Counted from the first letter of the stretch, positions 22,229-32,610 are shown. The stretch is DNA of 64,000 bases from Pseudomonas sp. MWU15-20650 (GCF_023242475.1 NZ_JALJFG010000014.1:58599-122598), one strand, 5' to 3'. Notes: generated by a model not told the origin, from the letters alone. Made by a program: numbers and translations.

Positions 22229-22933
22229 TTACACGCCGCTTTGCAGCAGCATGTTACGGATATGACCAATGGCCTTAGTCGGGTTCAGGCCCTTGGGACA
22301 TACGTTGACGCAGTTCATGATCCCGCGGCAGCGGAATACGCTGAACGGGTCATCCAGTGAAGCCAGGCGCTCGGACGTCTTGGTATCACGGCTGTCTGCC
22401 AGGAAGCGGTACGCTTGCAGCAGGGCAGCTGGACCCAGGAACTTGTCCGGGTTCCACCAGAAGGACGGGCACGAAGTCGAGCAGCAAGCGCACAGGATGC
22501 ACTCGTACAGGCCATCGAGCTTTTCACGCTCTTCAGGGGACTGCAGACGCTCGATGGCCGGAGCCGGCGTGTCGTTCTGCAGGAACGGCTTAACTTTCTC
22601 GTATTGCTTGTAGAAGATGCTCATATCGACAACCAGGTCACGGATAACCGGCAAACCTGGCAGTGGACGAACGATCAGCTTGTTGCCTTTCACCACGGCG
22701 GACAGCGGCGTGATGCACGCCAGGCCGTTTTTGCCGTTGATGTTCATGCCGTCGGAACCGCAAACACCTTCACGGCAAGAGCGACGATAGGAGAAACCTT
22801 CGTCCTGCTCTTTGATCAGGGCCAGCACGTCCAGCACCATCAGGTCTTTACCACCGGTATCGACCTGGAATTCCTGCATGAACGGCGCAGCGTCCTGATC
22901 AGGGTTGTAGCGATAAACACTGACTTTCAACAT
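22229..22933 (-). CDS. sdhB: Succinate dehydrogenase iron-sulfur subunit
   Basis: 234 residues from ATG 22933 (MLKVSVYRYNPD); an in-frame GTG at 22942 is an alternative. The [2Fe-2S] ligands lie in SCREGVCGSDGMNINGKNGL. The C-terminal ferredoxin-like domain has CILCACCSTSCPSFW and CRGIMNCVNVCPKGLNP for the 4Fe and 3Fe clusters. It carries electrons from SdhA to quinone. sdhA ends 11 bases upstream. Confidence 0.97.
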   Translation of the reverse strand: MLKVSVYRYNPDQDAAPFMQEFQVDTGGKDLMVLDVLALIKEQDEGFSYRRSCREGVCGSDGMNINGKNGLACITPLSAVVKGNKLIVRPLPGLPVIRDLVVDMSIFYKQYEKVKPFLQNDTPAPAIERLQSPEEREKLDGLYECILCACCSTSCPSFWWNPDKFLGPAALLQAYRFLADSRDTKTSERLASLDDPFSVFRCRGIMNCVNVCPKGLNPTKAIGHIRNMLLQSGV

Positions 22934-22944
22934 GGCAGCCACCC

Positions 22945-24717
22945 TTAGTAAGTCCGAATCTTCGGTTCAAACGTCGGAACCGTCTTCGGCGAGAAGTTCA
23001 CGGCACGCTTGGTTACGCGCTTGTCACCCGGGAAGTACAGGGTGTGGCACAACCAGTTTTCGTCGTCGCGATCTTCATAGTCTTCACGAGCGTGAGCACC
23101 ACGGGATTCTTTACGAACCTCGGCGGCGATCGCAGTCGCTTCAGCCACTTCCAACAGGTTTTGCAGTTCAAGGGCTTCGATACGAGCGGTGTTGAACGCC
23201 TGGCTCTTATCGTTGATCTTGACGTTGGCGATACGCTTGCGCAGGTCGGCCAACTGGGCGATACCCTTCTGCATGTATTCGCCGGTACGGAATACACCGA
23301 AGTAGTTCTGCATGCAGTTTTGCAGCTCGCGACGCAGGGTCGCCACGTCTTCGCCATCGGTACGCTCGTTCAGAGCGTTCAGGCGCGCCAGGGCAGCTTC
23401 GATGTTGGCGTCGGTCGCGTCATCGTATTCGATGCCGTCGGTCAGCGCCTTTTCCAGGTGCAGGCCGGCCGCGCGGCCGAATACCACCAGGTCGAGCAGC
23501 GAGTTGCCGCCCAGGCGGTTGGCACCGTGTACCGATACGCACGCCACTTCACCGACCGCGAACAGACCATGAATGATCTCGTCCTGGCCTTCGGCGTTCT
23601 GGGTGATCGCCTGGCCATGAATGTTGGTCGGCACGCCGCCCATCATATAGTGGCAAGTCGGAACGACTGGAACCGGAGCAACCACCGGGTCAACGTGAGC
23701 AAAGGTCTTGGACAGCTCGCAGATGCCTGGCAGGCGGCTGTGCAGGACTTCTTCACCGAGGTGATCGAGCTTGAGCAGTACGTGGTCGCCATTCGGGCCA
23801 CAGCCGTTGCCGGCGATGATTTCTTTAACCATCGAACGGGCCACAACGTCACGACCAGCCAAGTCTTTGGCGTTCGGAGCATAACGCTCCATGAAACGCT
23901 CGCCGTGCTTGTTGATCAGGTAACCGCCTTCACCACGGCAACCTTCGGTCACCAGTACACCGGCGCCGGCGATACCAGTCGGGTGGAACTGCCACATTTC
24001 AATGTCTTGTACCGGCACGCCGGCACGCAGTGCCATGCCGACGCCGTCACCGGTGTTGATCAGGGCATTGGTGGTCGAAGCGTAGATACGACCTGCACCG
24101 CCAGTCGCCAGAACGGTAGCCTTGGCGCGGATGTAGGTGGTTTCACCGGTTTCGATGCAGATGGCGATCACACCGACGAACTCGCCTTGCGCGTTCTTGA
24201 CCAGGTCAACCGCGTAGTACTCGTTCAGGAACGTGGTGCCGGCCTTCAGGTTGCCCTGATAAAGGGTGTGCAGCAACGCGTGACCGGTACGGTCGGATGC
24301 CGCGCAAGTACGGGCAGCCTGGCCGCCTTTACCGTAATCCTTCGACTGGCCGCCGAATGGACGCTGGTAGATACGACCCTGCTCGGTACGGGAGAACGGC
24401 AGACCCATGTGGTCCAGCTCGAACACCGCCGCAGGGCCTTCCTGACACATGTACTCGATAGCGTCCTGGTCGCCGATGTAGTCGGAACCCTTGACGGTAT
24501 CGTACATGTGCCAGCGCCAGTCATCGTTCGGGTCGGCGGACGCGATGGCGCAGGTGATACCACCCTGGGCCGAAACGGTGTGGGAACGCGTCGGGAACAC
24601 CTTGGTGATCACGGCAGTCTTGTGACCGCCCTGGGCCAGCTGCAGCGCTGCGCGCATGCCAGCACCGCCGCCACCAATAATGATGGCGTCGAAGGAAATA
24701 GTTGGAATGTTAGCCAT
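22945..24717 (-). CDS. sdhA: Succinate dehydrogenase flavoprotein subunit
   Basis: 590 residues. FAD domain with [11 protein letters not shown], covalent-FAD His in [10 protein letters not shown], substrate-binding and catalytic Arg regions, and [18 protein letters not shown]. It oxidises succinate to fumarate at the cytoplasmic face of the inner membrane. Three bases separate it from sdhD. Confidence 0.97.
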   Translation of the reverse strand: MANIPTISFDAIIIGGGGAGMRAALQLAQGGHKTAVITKVFPTRSHTVSAQGGITCAIASADPNDDWRWHMYDTVKGSDYIGDQDAIEYMCQEGPAAVFELDHMGLPFSRTEQGRIYQRPFGGQSKDYGKGGQAARTCAASDRTGHALLHTLYQGNLKAGTTFLNEYYAVDLVKNAQGEFVGVIAICIETGETTYIRAKATVLATGGAGRIYASTTNALINTGDGVGMALRAGVPVQDIEMWQFHPTGIAGAGVLVTEGCRGEGGYLINKHGERFMERYAPNAKDLAGRDVVARSMVKEIIAGNGCGPNGDHVLLKLDHLGEEVLHSRLPGICELSKTFAHVDPVVAPVPVVPTCHYMMGGVPTNIHGQAITQNAEGQDEIIHGLFAVGEVACVSVHGANRLGGNSLLDLVVFGRAAGLHLEKALTDGIEYDDATDANIEAALARLNALNERTDGEDVATLRRELQNCMQNYFGVFRTGEYMQKGIAQLADLRKRIANVKINDKSQAFNTARIEALELQNLLEVAEATAIAAEVRKESRGAHAREDYEDRDDENWLCHTLYFPGDKRVTKRAVNFSPKTVPTFEPKIRTY

Positions 24718-24720
24718 GAA

Positions 24721-25089
24721 TCAGATACCCCAAAGAATCTGCACACCCCAGACGAAGTAAGCGAACATCGCAACGCCGCATACTGCCTGGAAGAGAAACC
24801 GTACTGCTGTCGCGGACTTGCCCAGCGCCATCGGCGTCAGGTAGTCAGTCGCGATGGTCCACATGCCAACCCAGGCGTGAGCGCCCAGGGCTACCAGTGC
24901 CAGCAGACTGAAGATTCGCATCGCATTGTGGGAAAACAGGCCGTGCCATTGCTCATAGCCAATGCCCGGGTTTGCGACGAGGTATCCGATCAGGAAAATG
25001 AAATAAGCCGCGAGAACGACCGCAGACACACGCTGCGCCATCCAATCATAGAGGCCCGAACGCGAAAGGTTCGTAACGCTGGTTACCAT
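24721..25089 (-). CDS. sdhD: Succinate dehydrogenase membrane anchor
   Basis: 122 residues from ATG 25089, overlapping the end of sdhC by seven bases. Three membrane helices; RVSAVVLAAYFIFLIGYL begins the first. The haem/quinone region includes the HAWVGMWTIATDYL segment of the second helix, where the His is a haem b ligand in the family. Together with SdhC it anchors SdhAB. Confidence 0.95.
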   Translation of the reverse strand: MVTSVTNLSRSGLYDWMAQRVSAVVLAAYFIFLIGYLVANPGIGYEQWHGLFSHNAMRIFSLLALVALGAHAWVGMWTIATDYLTPMALGKSATAVRFLFQAVCGVAMFAYFVWGVQILWGI

Positions 25090-25457
25090 ATCCAAACTCC
25101 TGCCAGAACGATCAGCACCACGGAAATGGCGATGATGATTTTCGAGCCCAGGCGGCCGCCTTCCAGCGTCTCACCGATGCCCATATCCATGATCAAGTGG
25201 CGCACACCGGCTACCAGGTGATACAGCAGAGCGGACAGGAGGCCCCATGCTACGAACTTGGCCAGCGGGCTGGTCAAGCATGCCTTCACCTCGGCAAAAC
25301 CTTCCTCGGAACCCAGGGATTTGCTCAATGCATAAAGCATGATGCCCAAGCCCAGGAACAGGATGATGCCGGAAACACGGTGCAGGAACGACGTAACGCC
25401 GGTGATGGGGAGTTTGATGGTCCTTAGGTCTAGGTTTACAGGTCGTTGGCTATTCAC
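25083..25457 (-). CDS. sdhC: Succinate dehydrogenase cytochrome b556 subunit
   Basis: 124 residues from GTG 25457 (MNSQRPVNLDLRTIKL). SdhC signatures: SFLHRVSGIILFLGLG with the quinone-site Ser and Arg, and YHLVAGVRHLIMD with the haem-ligand His. Three membrane helices. The start is unusual: no ribosome binding site fits GTG 25457, whereas AGGGG (25480-25484) is nine bases from a GTG at 25470 whose frame runs through seven A residues and then hits a stop. With six A residues that frame would join sdhC as VKKAVNSQRP. The A7 tract may be a sequence error, a slippage site, or natural. Confidence 0.9.
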   Translation of the reverse strand: MNSQRPVNLDLRTIKLPITGVTSFLHRVSGIILFLGLGIMLYALSKSLGSEEGFAEVKACLTSPLAKFVAWGLLSALLYHLVAGVRHLIMDMGIGETLEGGRLGSKIIIAISVVLIVLAGVWIW

Positions 25458-25821
25458 GGCTTTTTTTCACACTGAAGAGCCCCTAACAATCAGGGCAAAG
25501 TTGTTGGGGAGTGCACTGGTCAGGTAAGCACCACCCAGGGAGTGCGACCCCCAATGAAAGCAAGCCCAAAAGCCCTTGGCGGTCGGTGGCCGAGTATAGA
25601 CAGTTAGGTTACTAATGACAACGCGCACACCTCACCCTAATAGCTGATTGCGCTGGCGGGATAAAAGGCGTAAATGGCAGTCAATTTCGAGGAAAAAGTA
25701 CGGTTAAAGCCTTCTGGAGCAAGACTTTAGGCAAATTGACATCTGAATTTATCTCACTATAGTGGTGCGGGCCCTGCGTGGGGGGTCTGTCTGATGATTT
25801 GAAGCATAAATAGGAGGCCAC
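25458..25821. promoter_or_regulatory. Divergent sdhC / gltA promoter region
   Basis: A gene-free stretch between divergent TCA operons that must hold both promoters. AT-rich segments at 25590-25660 and 25730-25770 (CTATAGT) are promoter candidates. I could not fix a -35/-10 pair with confidence. A strong GGAGG lies at 25812-25817 for gltA. Confidence 0.5.
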
Positions 25822-27111
25822 ATGGCTGACAAAAAAGCGCAGTTGATCATCGAGGGCGCAGCCCCCGTCGAGCTGCCCATTTTAACCGGCACCGTTGGTC
25901 CCGATGTTATCGACGTACGGGGCCTGACGGCCACGGGCCGTTTCACATTCGACCCAGGCTTCATGTCGACCGCCTCTTGCGAGTCGAAGATCACCTATAT
26001 CGATGGTGACAATGGCATCTTGCTGCACCGCGGCTACCCGATCGAGCAACTGGCTGAGAAGTCGGACTACCTGGAAACTTGCTACCTGCTGCTAAATGGC
26101 GAACTGCCAACAGCCGAGCAAAAAGCCCAGTTCGTCAGCACCGTGAAGAACCACACCATGGTTCACGAGCAGTTGAAGACCTTCTTCAACGGCTTCCGTC
26201 GCGACGCCCACCCGATGGCCGTCATGTGCGGCGTGGTTGGCGCCCTGTCGGCCTTCTATCACGACTCCCTCGACATCAATAACCCGCAACATCGCGAAAT
26301 TTCCGCGATTCGCCTGGTCGCCAAGATGCCGACCCTGGCAGCGATGGTTTACAAGTACTCCATGGGCCAGCCCATGATGTACCCGCGCAACGACCTGACG
26401 TACGCGGAAAACTTCCTGCACATGATGTTCAACACCCCGTGCGAGATCAAACCGATCAGCCCGGTGCTGGCCAAGGCGATGGACAAGATCTTCATCCTCC
26501 ACGCCGACCACGAGCAGAACGCCTCCACCTCCACCGTACGTCTGGCCGGTTCTTCGGGTGCCAACCCGTTCGCCTGTATCGCCGCCGGTATCGCCGCACT
26601 GTGGGGCCCTGCCCACGGCGGTGCGAACGAAGCCGTATTGACCATGCTCGATGAAATCGGTGATGTCTCGAACATCGACACGTTCATCGCCAAGGCCAAG
26701 GACAAGAACGATCCGTTCAAACTGATGGGCTTCGGTCACCGGGTCTACAAGAACCGCGACCCGCGCGCCACCGTGATGAAGCAGACCTGCGACGAAGTGT
26801 TGAAGGAACTGGGCATCAAGAACGATCCGCAACTCGAACTGGCCATGCGCCTGGAAGAGATCGCCCTGACCGACCCGTACTTCATCGAACGCTCGCTGTA
26901 CCCGAACGTCGACTTCTACTCGGGGATCATCCTCAAGGCGATCGGCATTCCAACCAGCATGTTCACCGTGATCTTCGCCCTGGCGCGGACCGTGGGCTGG
27001 ATCTCCCACTGGAAAGAAATGCTCTCCAGCCCGTACAAGATTGGCCGTCCGCGCCAGCTGTACACCGGCTACGAGTCGCGTGACATTACCCAGCTGGAAG
27101 ATCGGCACTAA
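25822..27111 (+). CDS. gltA: Citrate synthase
   Basis: 429 residues, the length of the hexameric, NADH-sensitive type. It condenses acetyl-CoA and oxaloacetate. Catalytic His residues lie in [10 protein letters not shown] and [13 protein letters not shown], and the catalytic Asp in the NVDFYSG segment. The N-terminal domain found in Gram-negative type II citrate synthases is present. It is divergent from sdhC and ends at its own terminator. Confidence 0.98.
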   Translation: MADKKAQLIIEGAAPVELPILTGTVGPDVIDVRGLTATGRFTFDPGFMSTASCESKITYIDGDNGILLHRGYPIEQLAEKSDYLETCYLLLNGELPTAEQKAQFVSTVKNHTMVHEQLKTFFNGFRRDAHPMAVMCGVVGALSAFYHDSLDINNPQHREISAIRLVAKMPTLAAMVYKYSMGQPMMYPRNDLTYAENFLHMMFNTPCEIKPISPVLAKAMDKIFILHADHEQNASTSTVRLAGSSGANPFACIAAGIAALWGPAHGGANEAVLTMLDEIGDVSNIDTFIAKAKDKNDPFKLMGFGHRVYKNRDPRATVMKQTCDEVLKELGIKNDPQLELAMRLEEIALTDPYFIERSLYPNVDFYSGIILKAIGIPTSMFTVIFALARTVGWISHWKEMLSSPYKIGRPRQLYTGYESRDITQLEDRH

Positions 27112-27124
27112 ATCCCAGCCCAAT

Positions 27125-27155
27125 AAAACGGCCTCTTGATGAGGCCGTTTTTTTT
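27125..27155 (+). terminator. Rho-independent terminator of gltA
   Basis: AAAACGGCCTC-TTGAT-GAGGCCG is followed by eight T residues, 13 bases past the stop. Confidence 0.92.
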
Positions 27156-27170
27156 GGCTGGGATTTAGTG

Positions 27171-27237
27171 AGCTGCAAGCTTCAAGCTATAAGCCGCCAG
27201 CAAAAAAATGTGGGAGGGGGCTTGCTCCCTCCCACAT
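27171..27237. repeat. AAGC-rich repeat arm followed by a palindromic REP
   Basis: 27171-27197 is AGCTGCAAGCTTCAAGCTAT..., a copy of the dispersed AAGC-rich repeat. 27208-27237 is ATGTGGGAGGGGGCTTGCTC continuing to CCCTCCCACAT, a nearly complete palindrome made of two REP halves with no spacer. Confidence 0.75.
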
Positions 27238-27240
27238 GTT

Positions 27241-27350
27241 GACCGAGTCAGGCGCCGGTTTTTGGTACTCGCCCATCTGATGCGGGGGGCTGGCCGGTCA
27301 AGCAGTACTTCATCATGCTGCTGTCGTTGGTGGTCTAACAGGCACACCGC
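27241..27350. repeat. 110-bp direct repeat, copy A
   Basis: GACCGAGTCAGGCGCCGG... to ...AGGCACACCGC. It matches copy B (27452-27561) at 104 of 110 positions with no gap. No gene is apparent in it. Confidence 0.9.
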
Positions 27351-27356
27351 AAAACA

Positions 27357-27448
27357 AATGTGGGAGGGGGCTTGCCCCCGATAGTGGTGGATCAGCCAAC
27401 TTGTTCTTAGCTGACCCACTGTAATCGGGAGCAAGCCCCCTCCCACAT
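27357..27448. repeat. REP pair between the two 110-bp repeats
   Basis: REP 27357-27383 (ATGTGGGAGGGGGCTTGCCC) and inverted REP 27424-27448 (ATCGGGAGCAAGCCCCCTCC) enclose about 40 bases. A REP thus stands immediately before each 110-bp copy. Confidence 0.85.
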
Positions 27449-27451
27449 GCT

Positions 27452-27561
27452 GACCGAGTCAGACGCCGGTTTTTGGTACTCGCCCATCTGATGCGAGGGG
27501 CTGGCTGGTCAAACAGTACTTCAGCATGCAGCTGTCGTTGGTGGTCTAACAGGCACACCGC
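27452..27561. repeat. 110-bp direct repeat, copy B
   Basis: Six substitutions from copy A, no indel. It is followed by the actP terminator and by an inverted AAGC-rich arm at about 27605-27637. Confidence 0.9.
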
Positions 27562-27568
27562 CAAAAAA

Positions 27569-27594
27569 ATACCCCTGCATCTCTACAGGGGTAT
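27569..27594 (-). terminator. Rho-independent terminator of actP
   Basis: ATACCCCTG and CAGGGGTAT pair around an eight-base loop. On the minus strand a run of T residues follows directly. Confidence 0.88.
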
Positions 27595-27637
27595 CTCTCT
27601 ACACAGCACTGCTTGCAGCTTGTAGCTTAAAGCTGCT

Positions 27638-29296
27638 TCAGTGCTGTACTGCCCCACTCGCCCCCAGGCCAGTCTGCGAACGCACAAACTGCGGGAAGTA
27701 CAGCGCACGCTCTTTCTCTGCCGCCGCCGACTTGTCGGTGATGGAGAAGAACCAAATGCCGATGAACGCAATGATCATCGAGAACAGCGCCGGGTACTCG
27801 TACGGGAAGATGGCTTTTTCATGGTGAAGGATCGAGACCCAGATGGTCGGGCCCAGGATCATCAGGCCCACGGCACTGATCAAGCCCAGCCAGCCGCCAA
27901 TCATCGCACCGCGGGTGGTGAGGTTTTTCCAGTACATGGAAAGCAGCAACACCGGGAAGTTACAGCTGGCGGCAATCGAGAACGCCAGGCCGACCATGAA
28001 CGCAATGTTCTGGCTTTCGAACAGGATACCCAGGCCGATCGCCAGGACGCCCAAGGCGATGGTGGTGATCTTCGATACGCGAATCTCATCCTTTTCGTTG
28101 GCCTTGCCTTTCTTGATCACGCTGGCGTAAAGGTCATGGGACACCGCTGACGCGCCGGCCAGGGTCAAGCCGGCAACCACCGCGAGGATGGTGGCAAATG
28201 CCACGGCCGAGATGAAGCCCAGGAAGATACTGCCGCCTACCGCGTTGGCCAGGTGCACCGCCGCCATGTTGTTGCCGCCCAGCAAGGCGCCTGCCGCATC
28301 CTTGAACGCCGGGTTGGTGCTGACCAGCAGGATCGCGCCGAAACCGATGATAAAGGTCAGGATATAGAAGTAGCCGATGAAGCCCGTGGCATACAGCACG
28401 CTCTTGCGCGCTTCCTTGGCGTCGCTGACGGTGAAGAAACGCATCAGGATGTGCGGCAGGCCGGCGGTACCGAACATCAGTGCCAGGCCCAGGGAGAACG
28501 CGGAGACCGGGTCTTTCACCAGGCCACCGGGGCTCATGATCGCCTCACCCTTAGGGTGAACCTTGATCGCCTCGGAAAACAGCATGTTGAAGTCAAAGTT
28601 AACGTGCTTCATCACCATCAGCGCCATGAACGAGGCACCGGACAGCAGCAGCACGGCCTTGATGATCTGTACCCAGGTGGTCGCCAGCATGCCGCCGAAC
28701 AGCACATACAGGCACATCAGGATGCCGACCAGGATCACCGCCACATGGTAGTCCAGGCCGAACAGCAGTTGGATCAGCTTGCCCGCCCCGACCATCTGCG
28801 CAATCAGGTAGAACGCCACCACCACCAGCGAACCACAGGCCGACAGGCTGCGGATCTGGGTTTGCCCGAGGCGATAGGACGCCACGTCGGCAAAGGTATA
28901 TTTGCCCAGGTTACGCAGGCGCTCGGCGATCAGGAACAGAATGATCGGCCAGCCCACCAGAAAGCCGATCGAGTAGATCAGGCCGTCATAGCCAGAGGTG
29001 AACACCAGCGCGGAAATCCCCAGGAAGGACGCCGCCGACATATAGTCGCCGGCAATGGCCAGGCCGTTCTGGAAACCGGTGATCTTGCCGCCCGCGGCAT
29101 AGTAGTCAGCTGCCGACTTGTTGCGCTTGGAAGCCCAGTAAGTGATACAAAGAGTGGCACCGACAAATACGACGAACATCACGATGGCCGAGACGTTCAG
29201 GGGTTGCTTGTGCACTTCACCGGTCAATGCGTCCGCCGCCCAAAGAGCCGGGGCAAACAGCGAAGCGCCGAATACAGCCAATAGACGCCGGATCAT
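27638..29296 (-). CDS. actP: Cation/acetate symporter ActP
   Basis: 552 residues with a cleavable-looking N-terminal segment and about 13 membrane helices. It belongs to the sodium:solute symporter family; motifs include [17 protein letters not shown] and [20 protein letters not shown]. ActP imports acetate and related short carboxylates. It overlaps the upstream DUF485 gene by four bases, the standard yjcH-actP pair. Proximity to the TCA genes fits acetate use. Confidence 0.95.
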   Translation of the reverse strand: MIRRLLAVFGASLFAPALWAADALTGEVHKQPLNVSAIVMFVVFVGATLCITYWASKRNKSAADYYAAGGKITGFQNGLAIAGDYMSAASFLGISALVFTSGYDGLIYSIGFLVGWPIILFLIAERLRNLGKYTFADVASYRLGQTQIRSLSACGSLVVVAFYLIAQMVGAGKLIQLLFGLDYHVAVILVGILMCLYVLFGGMLATTWVQIIKAVLLLSGASFMALMVMKHVNFDFNMLFSEAIKVHPKGEAIMSPGGLVKDPVSAFSLGLALMFGTAGLPHILMRFFTVSDAKEARKSVLYATGFIGYFYILTFIIGFGAILLVSTNPAFKDAAGALLGGNNMAAVHLANAVGGSIFLGFISAVAFATILAVVAGLTLAGASAVSHDLYASVIKKGKANEKDEIRVSKITTIALGVLAIGLGILFESQNIAFMVGLAFSIAASCNFPVLLLSMYWKNLTTRGAMIGGWLGLISAVGLMILGPTIWVSILHHEKAIFPYEYPALFSMIIAFIGIWFFSITDKSAAAEKERALYFPQFVRSQTGLGASGAVQH

Positions 29297-29604
29297 TGCG
29301 CAGCCTCCTTGAGAATCGCATTGTTCAGGTCGTCAAATTCACCATTGGCCCGGCGCACATAGATAGCGGTCAGCACGAAAGCGGACACAATCAGTCCGAC
29401 GCCCAGGGGAATACCCCAGGTAATCGAGGAACCGGGGCTGATTTTGGCCCCCAGCACTTGTGGCCCGTAGGCAATCAACAGGATGAAAGCGGAGTAAAGC
29501 CCTAGCATGATCGCCGAGAGAGTCCAGGCGAATCGTTCCCTTTTTCTCACCAGCTCCTTGAAACGCGGGCTGTTTTGAATCGAGAGGTAAATGCTGTCGT
29601 TCAT
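29293..29604 (-). CDS. yjcH: DUF485 membrane protein (YjcH-like)
   Basis: 103 residues with two membrane helices ([20 protein letters not shown] and [20 protein letters not shown]). The N-terminal [13 protein letters not shown] is typical of DUF485. It is almost always paired with ActP-type symporters, and its role in transport is not well defined. GAGG precedes the start. Confidence 0.93.
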   Translation of the reverse strand: MNDSIYLSIQNSPRFKELVRKRERFAWTLSAIMLGLYSAFILLIAYGPQVLGAKISPGSSITWGIPLGVGLIVSAFVLTAIYVRRANGEFDDLNNAILKEAAQ

Positions 29605-29751
29605 TGTTTTTATCCTCGCAGCACAGCTTTTTTATTATTGGAACGTATCCACTGTATGCGGCTGCGGAACAGGTTCCAGACGACCTTAGTATTAGAGGGA
29701 GTGTAGCGAGGGATTGGGAGGGCGCAGAAACATTTGCGGGTGACAAAAAAG

Positions 29752-29841
29752 AATGTGGGTGGGCGCTTGCCCCGAGTGCGGTGGACGCGTCAGACCACTA
29801 GCGACTGACACACCGCTATCGGGAGCAAGCCCCCTCCCACA
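29752..29841. repeat. REP pair upstream of the actP operon
   Basis: 29752-29776 (AATGTGGGTGGGCGCTTGCC, degenerate) and inverted 29816-29841 (ATCGGGAGCAAGCCCCCTCC). Confidence 0.75.
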
Positions 29842-29866
29842 GGGGGTTGCATCAACGGGAGAGGGA

Positions 29867-30718
29867 TTATTTAGCGGTCCATTCGGCTACGCGTTCAGGG
29901 TGCTTGGCAACCCAGTCCTTGGCCGCAGCTTCAGGCTTGGCGCCCTCTTGGATCGCGAGCATGACTTCACCGATTTCATCCTTGGAAGCCCACTGGAATT
30001 TCTTCAGGAAGGCAGCGACTTCCGGCGCTTTCTTCTCCAAGCCCTTGCTGCCGATGCTGTTGACGGTTTCAGCAGCGCCATAAACCCCTTTTGGGTCATC
30101 CAGGAAACGCAGTTTCCACTTGGCGAACATCCAGTGTGGCACCCAACCGGTAACCGCGATGGACTCCTGCTTGTCTTCGGCGCGGGTCAGTTCCGCGATC
30201 ATGGCGGCGCCCGAACTGGCTTGCAGCTTATAGTCCAGGCCATAGGCTTTGATCGCTTCGTCGGTCTTGAGCATCACCCCTGAACCGGCGTCGATACCCA
30301 CGATCTTGTTCTTGAAGGTGGTGTCGGTCTTGAGGTCTTCGATGGACTTGGCCTTGACGTACTCCGGCACGATCAGGCCGATCTTCGCATCCTTGAAGTT
30401 GGGGCCGTAGTCGACCACCTTGTCCTTGTTCTTGGCCCAGTATTCACCGTGGGTCACGGGCAGCCAGGCAGAGAGCATGGCGTCGAGCTTGCCGGTGGCC
30501 ACGCCTTGCCACATGATCCCGGTGGCAACCGCCTGCAGTTTCACGTCATAACCGAGTTTCTCCTTGATCACCTCGGCCGCCACATGGGTGGTGGCAACGC
30601 TGTCGGACCAACCGTCCACGTAACCGATGCTCAGGGTTTTGCTGTCGGCGCTGGCCAGTGTGGAGCTCATCGCAACTACCAGAGTGGCAACTGCGCCCAA
30701 GAGTCGTCGCATCTTCAT
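29867..30718 (-). CDS. Glycine betaine/quaternary amine ABC substrate-binding protein (orphan)
   Basis: 283 residues from ATG 30718, where GGGGAAG lies at good spacing. A signal peptide runs to about residue 25 (STLASADS). OpuAC/ProX-type fold with aromatic ligand positions in YVDGWSDS, TGIMWQG, and VTGWVPHWMFAKW. No permease or ATPase gene is adjacent. In P. aeruginosa, orphan proteins BetX (betaine) and CaiX (carnitine) feed the shared CbcVW transporter, so this may be a similar accessory receptor. The substrate is unproven. Confidence 0.9.
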   Translation of the reverse strand: MKMRRLLGAVATLVVAMSSTLASADSKTLSIGYVDGWSDSVATTHVAAEVIKEKLGYDVKLQAVATGIMWQGVATGKLDAMLSAWLPVTHGEYWAKNKDKVVDYGPNFKDAKIGLIVPEYVKAKSIEDLKTDTTFKNKIVGIDAGSGVMLKTDEAIKAYGLDYKLQASSGAAMIAELTRAEDKQESIAVTGWVPHWMFAKWKLRFLDDPKGVYGAAETVNSIGSKGLEKKAPEVAAFLKKFQWASKDEIGEVMLAIQEGAKPEAAAKDWVAKHPERVAEWTAK

Positions 30719-31050
30719 CGTACTTCCCCGAAAGTGCTGCGCCCGACGGATGCCGAGCGACGTCAACCTGTTCTTATGTGGTGCACCGCGCCCCCTTCAC
30801 GCGCCTCGATCACAGTGATCCGCCGCCAGTGGAGTGCTGACACTTCGATCATCAACCTGCCGGGGCCCGGGACCTGCTCTGGCTACGACCTTGGGTAAGC
30901 AAGAAACGACATCACAACGCCAGTAGGACGATTTGTAGGACTTGGCGCCAAAATCCCGCCCGGACTTTGCATGTCAAGATTATGCAGCCCCACTGGGACG
31001 GGGAAAATCCGGGTAAGATGCGCGCCTTTGCTCTTCCAGATAAGCCGACC
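30719..31050. promoter_or_regulatory. Divergent intergenic region, betaine-binding protein / GH17 enzyme
   Basis: No gene seen. It must contain both promoters, but no clear -35/-10 pair or operator could be fixed. No REP is present. Confidence 0.4.
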
Positions 31051-32604
31051 ATGCCCGCGAATGCCCGCTTCCCTGCCCTGCCCTATTTCTTCGCCCTGAT
31101 CCTCGGCCTGCTGGCCCTTGTCGGCTATTGGTACGGCCTCGGCCGGCCGGTGGTGTTGCCGGACGTCGCCAGCGCCAGCCACAAAATGCAATGTGCGTCC
31201 TACACGCCGTTCGACAAGGACCAATCCCCCTTCGACCAGCCGTTCAAGCTGCGCCCCGAACGCATGGACGCCGACCTGGCCTTGCTGGCCACCCGCTTTG
31301 AATGCATCCGCACCTACTCCATGACCGGCCTGGAAGCCCTGCCCGACCTGGCGCGCAAGCATGGCTTGAAGCTGATGATCGGCGCCTGGGTCAGCAGCGA
31401 CCCGGTGTCCACCGAAAAAGAAGTCGACCAACTGATCGCCTCGGCCAATGCCAACCCGGACGTGGTCACTTCGGTGATCGTCGGCAACGAAGCGCTGCTG
31501 CGCAAGGAAGTCACCGCCAAGCAACTGGTGACCCTGATCCATAAAGTCAAAAGCCATATCAAGCAGCCGGTTACCTATGCCGATGTCTGGGAGTTCTGGT
31601 TGAAACACCCGGAAATCGCCCCGGCAGTCGACTTCCTGACCATTCACCTGCTGCCGTACTGGGAAGATGACCCCTCCGGTATAGACCAAGCGCTCAAGCA
31701 CGTCGGGGATGTACGCCAGACCTTCGGCAACCAGTTCGCGCCCAAGGACATACTGATCGGCGAGACCGGCTGGCCCAGCGAAGGTCGCCAACGCGAAACC
31801 GCCGTGCCGAGCCGCGTCAACGAGGCCAAGTTCATGCGTGGTTTTGTCGCCATGGCCGAAGCCAATGGCTGGCACTACAACCTGATCGAAGCCTTTGACC
31901 AACCCTGGAAGCGCGCCAGTGAAGGTGCGGTCGGCGGTTATTGGGGCCTCTTTGATGCAGATCGCCAGGACAAGGGCATCCTCGCCGGCCCCGTGACCAA
32001 TGTGCCGTACTGGCCACTGTGGCTGGGCGTGGGCGGAATCATCCTGCTCGGCACCCTGGCGCTGGGCGGCCGCGTGCGCAGCACGCGCTCGGCCATGCTG
32101 CTGCCACTGCTGGGTGCAGTGGCGGCCTGCTCGATCGGCACCTGGGCGGAACTGACCCGTGTGACTGCACGCTTCAACGATGAGTGGGTGTGGGCCGGTT
32201 TGCTGGTGGTGCTGAACCTGCTGGTACTGAGTCACGCCGCCCTGGCCCTCAGTGCCCGCGACGGTTGGCGCGAGCGTGCGTTCAACTGGCTGGAGCAACG
32301 TGCAGGCTGGCTGGTGGCAATCGCAGGGTTTGCGGGGGCCGTGATGATGTTGGCGCTGGTGTTTGACCCACGCTATCGCAGCTTCCCAAGCGCGGCGTTG
32401 GTACTGCCGGCCCTGGTGTATCTGGCGCGCCCGGTGAGCGGGCCGCGTCGGGAAATCGCACTGCTGACCTTTATCATCGGGGCCGGCATTGCGCCGCAGT
32501 TATACCGTGAAGGGTTGTTGAACCAGCAGGCGTGGGGTTGGGCGCTGGTCAGCCTGCTCATGGTCGCAGCCCTGTGGCGTTGCTTACGGGTGCGCAAGGC
32601 TTAG
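31051..32604 (+). CDS. Membrane-anchored GH17 beta-1,3-glucosyltransferase-like protein
   Basis: 517 residues from ATG 31051. One N-terminal membrane helix (residues 10-30) is followed by a periplasmic GH17 barrel with the proton donor Glu147 in VGNEALL and the nucleophile Glu238 in IGETGWPS. A C-terminal region has six or seven hydrophobic helices. Proteobacterial GH17 proteins of this build act as non-Leloir transglycosylases on beta-1,3-glucans, usually near an ndvB-type glucan synthase; none lies in this window. The catalytic residues are intact. The product is inferred to be periplasmic or surface beta-glucan. Confidence 0.9.
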   Translation: MPANARFPALPYFFALILGLLALVGYWYGLGRPVVLPDVASASHKMQCASYTPFDKDQSPFDQPFKLRPERMDADLALLATRFECIRTYSMTGLEALPDLARKHGLKLMIGAWVSSDPVSTEKEVDQLIASANANPDVVTSVIVGNEALLRKEVTAKQLVTLIHKVKSHIKQPVTYADVWEFWLKHPEIAPAVDFLTIHLLPYWEDDPSGIDQALKHVGDVRQTFGNQFAPKDILIGETGWPSEGRQRETAVPSRVNEAKFMRGFVAMAEANGWHYNLIEAFDQPWKRASEGAVGGYWGLFDADRQDKGILAGPVTNVPYWPLWLGVGGIILLGTLALGGRVRSTRSAMLLPLLGAVAACSIGTWAELTRVTARFNDEWVWAGLLVVLNLLVLSHAALALSARDGWRERAFNWLEQRAGWLVAIAGFAGAVMMLALVFDPRYRSFPSAALVLPALVYLARPVSGPRREIALLTFIIGAGIAPQLYREGLLNQQAWGWALVSLLMVAALWRCLRVRKA

Positions 32605-32610
32605 GACTGC

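Noticed and set aside
27165..27564. Open frames over the repeat block after gltA
   Set aside because: They are made of REP and 110-bp repeat sequence, lack start signals, and look alike only because the DNA is repeated.
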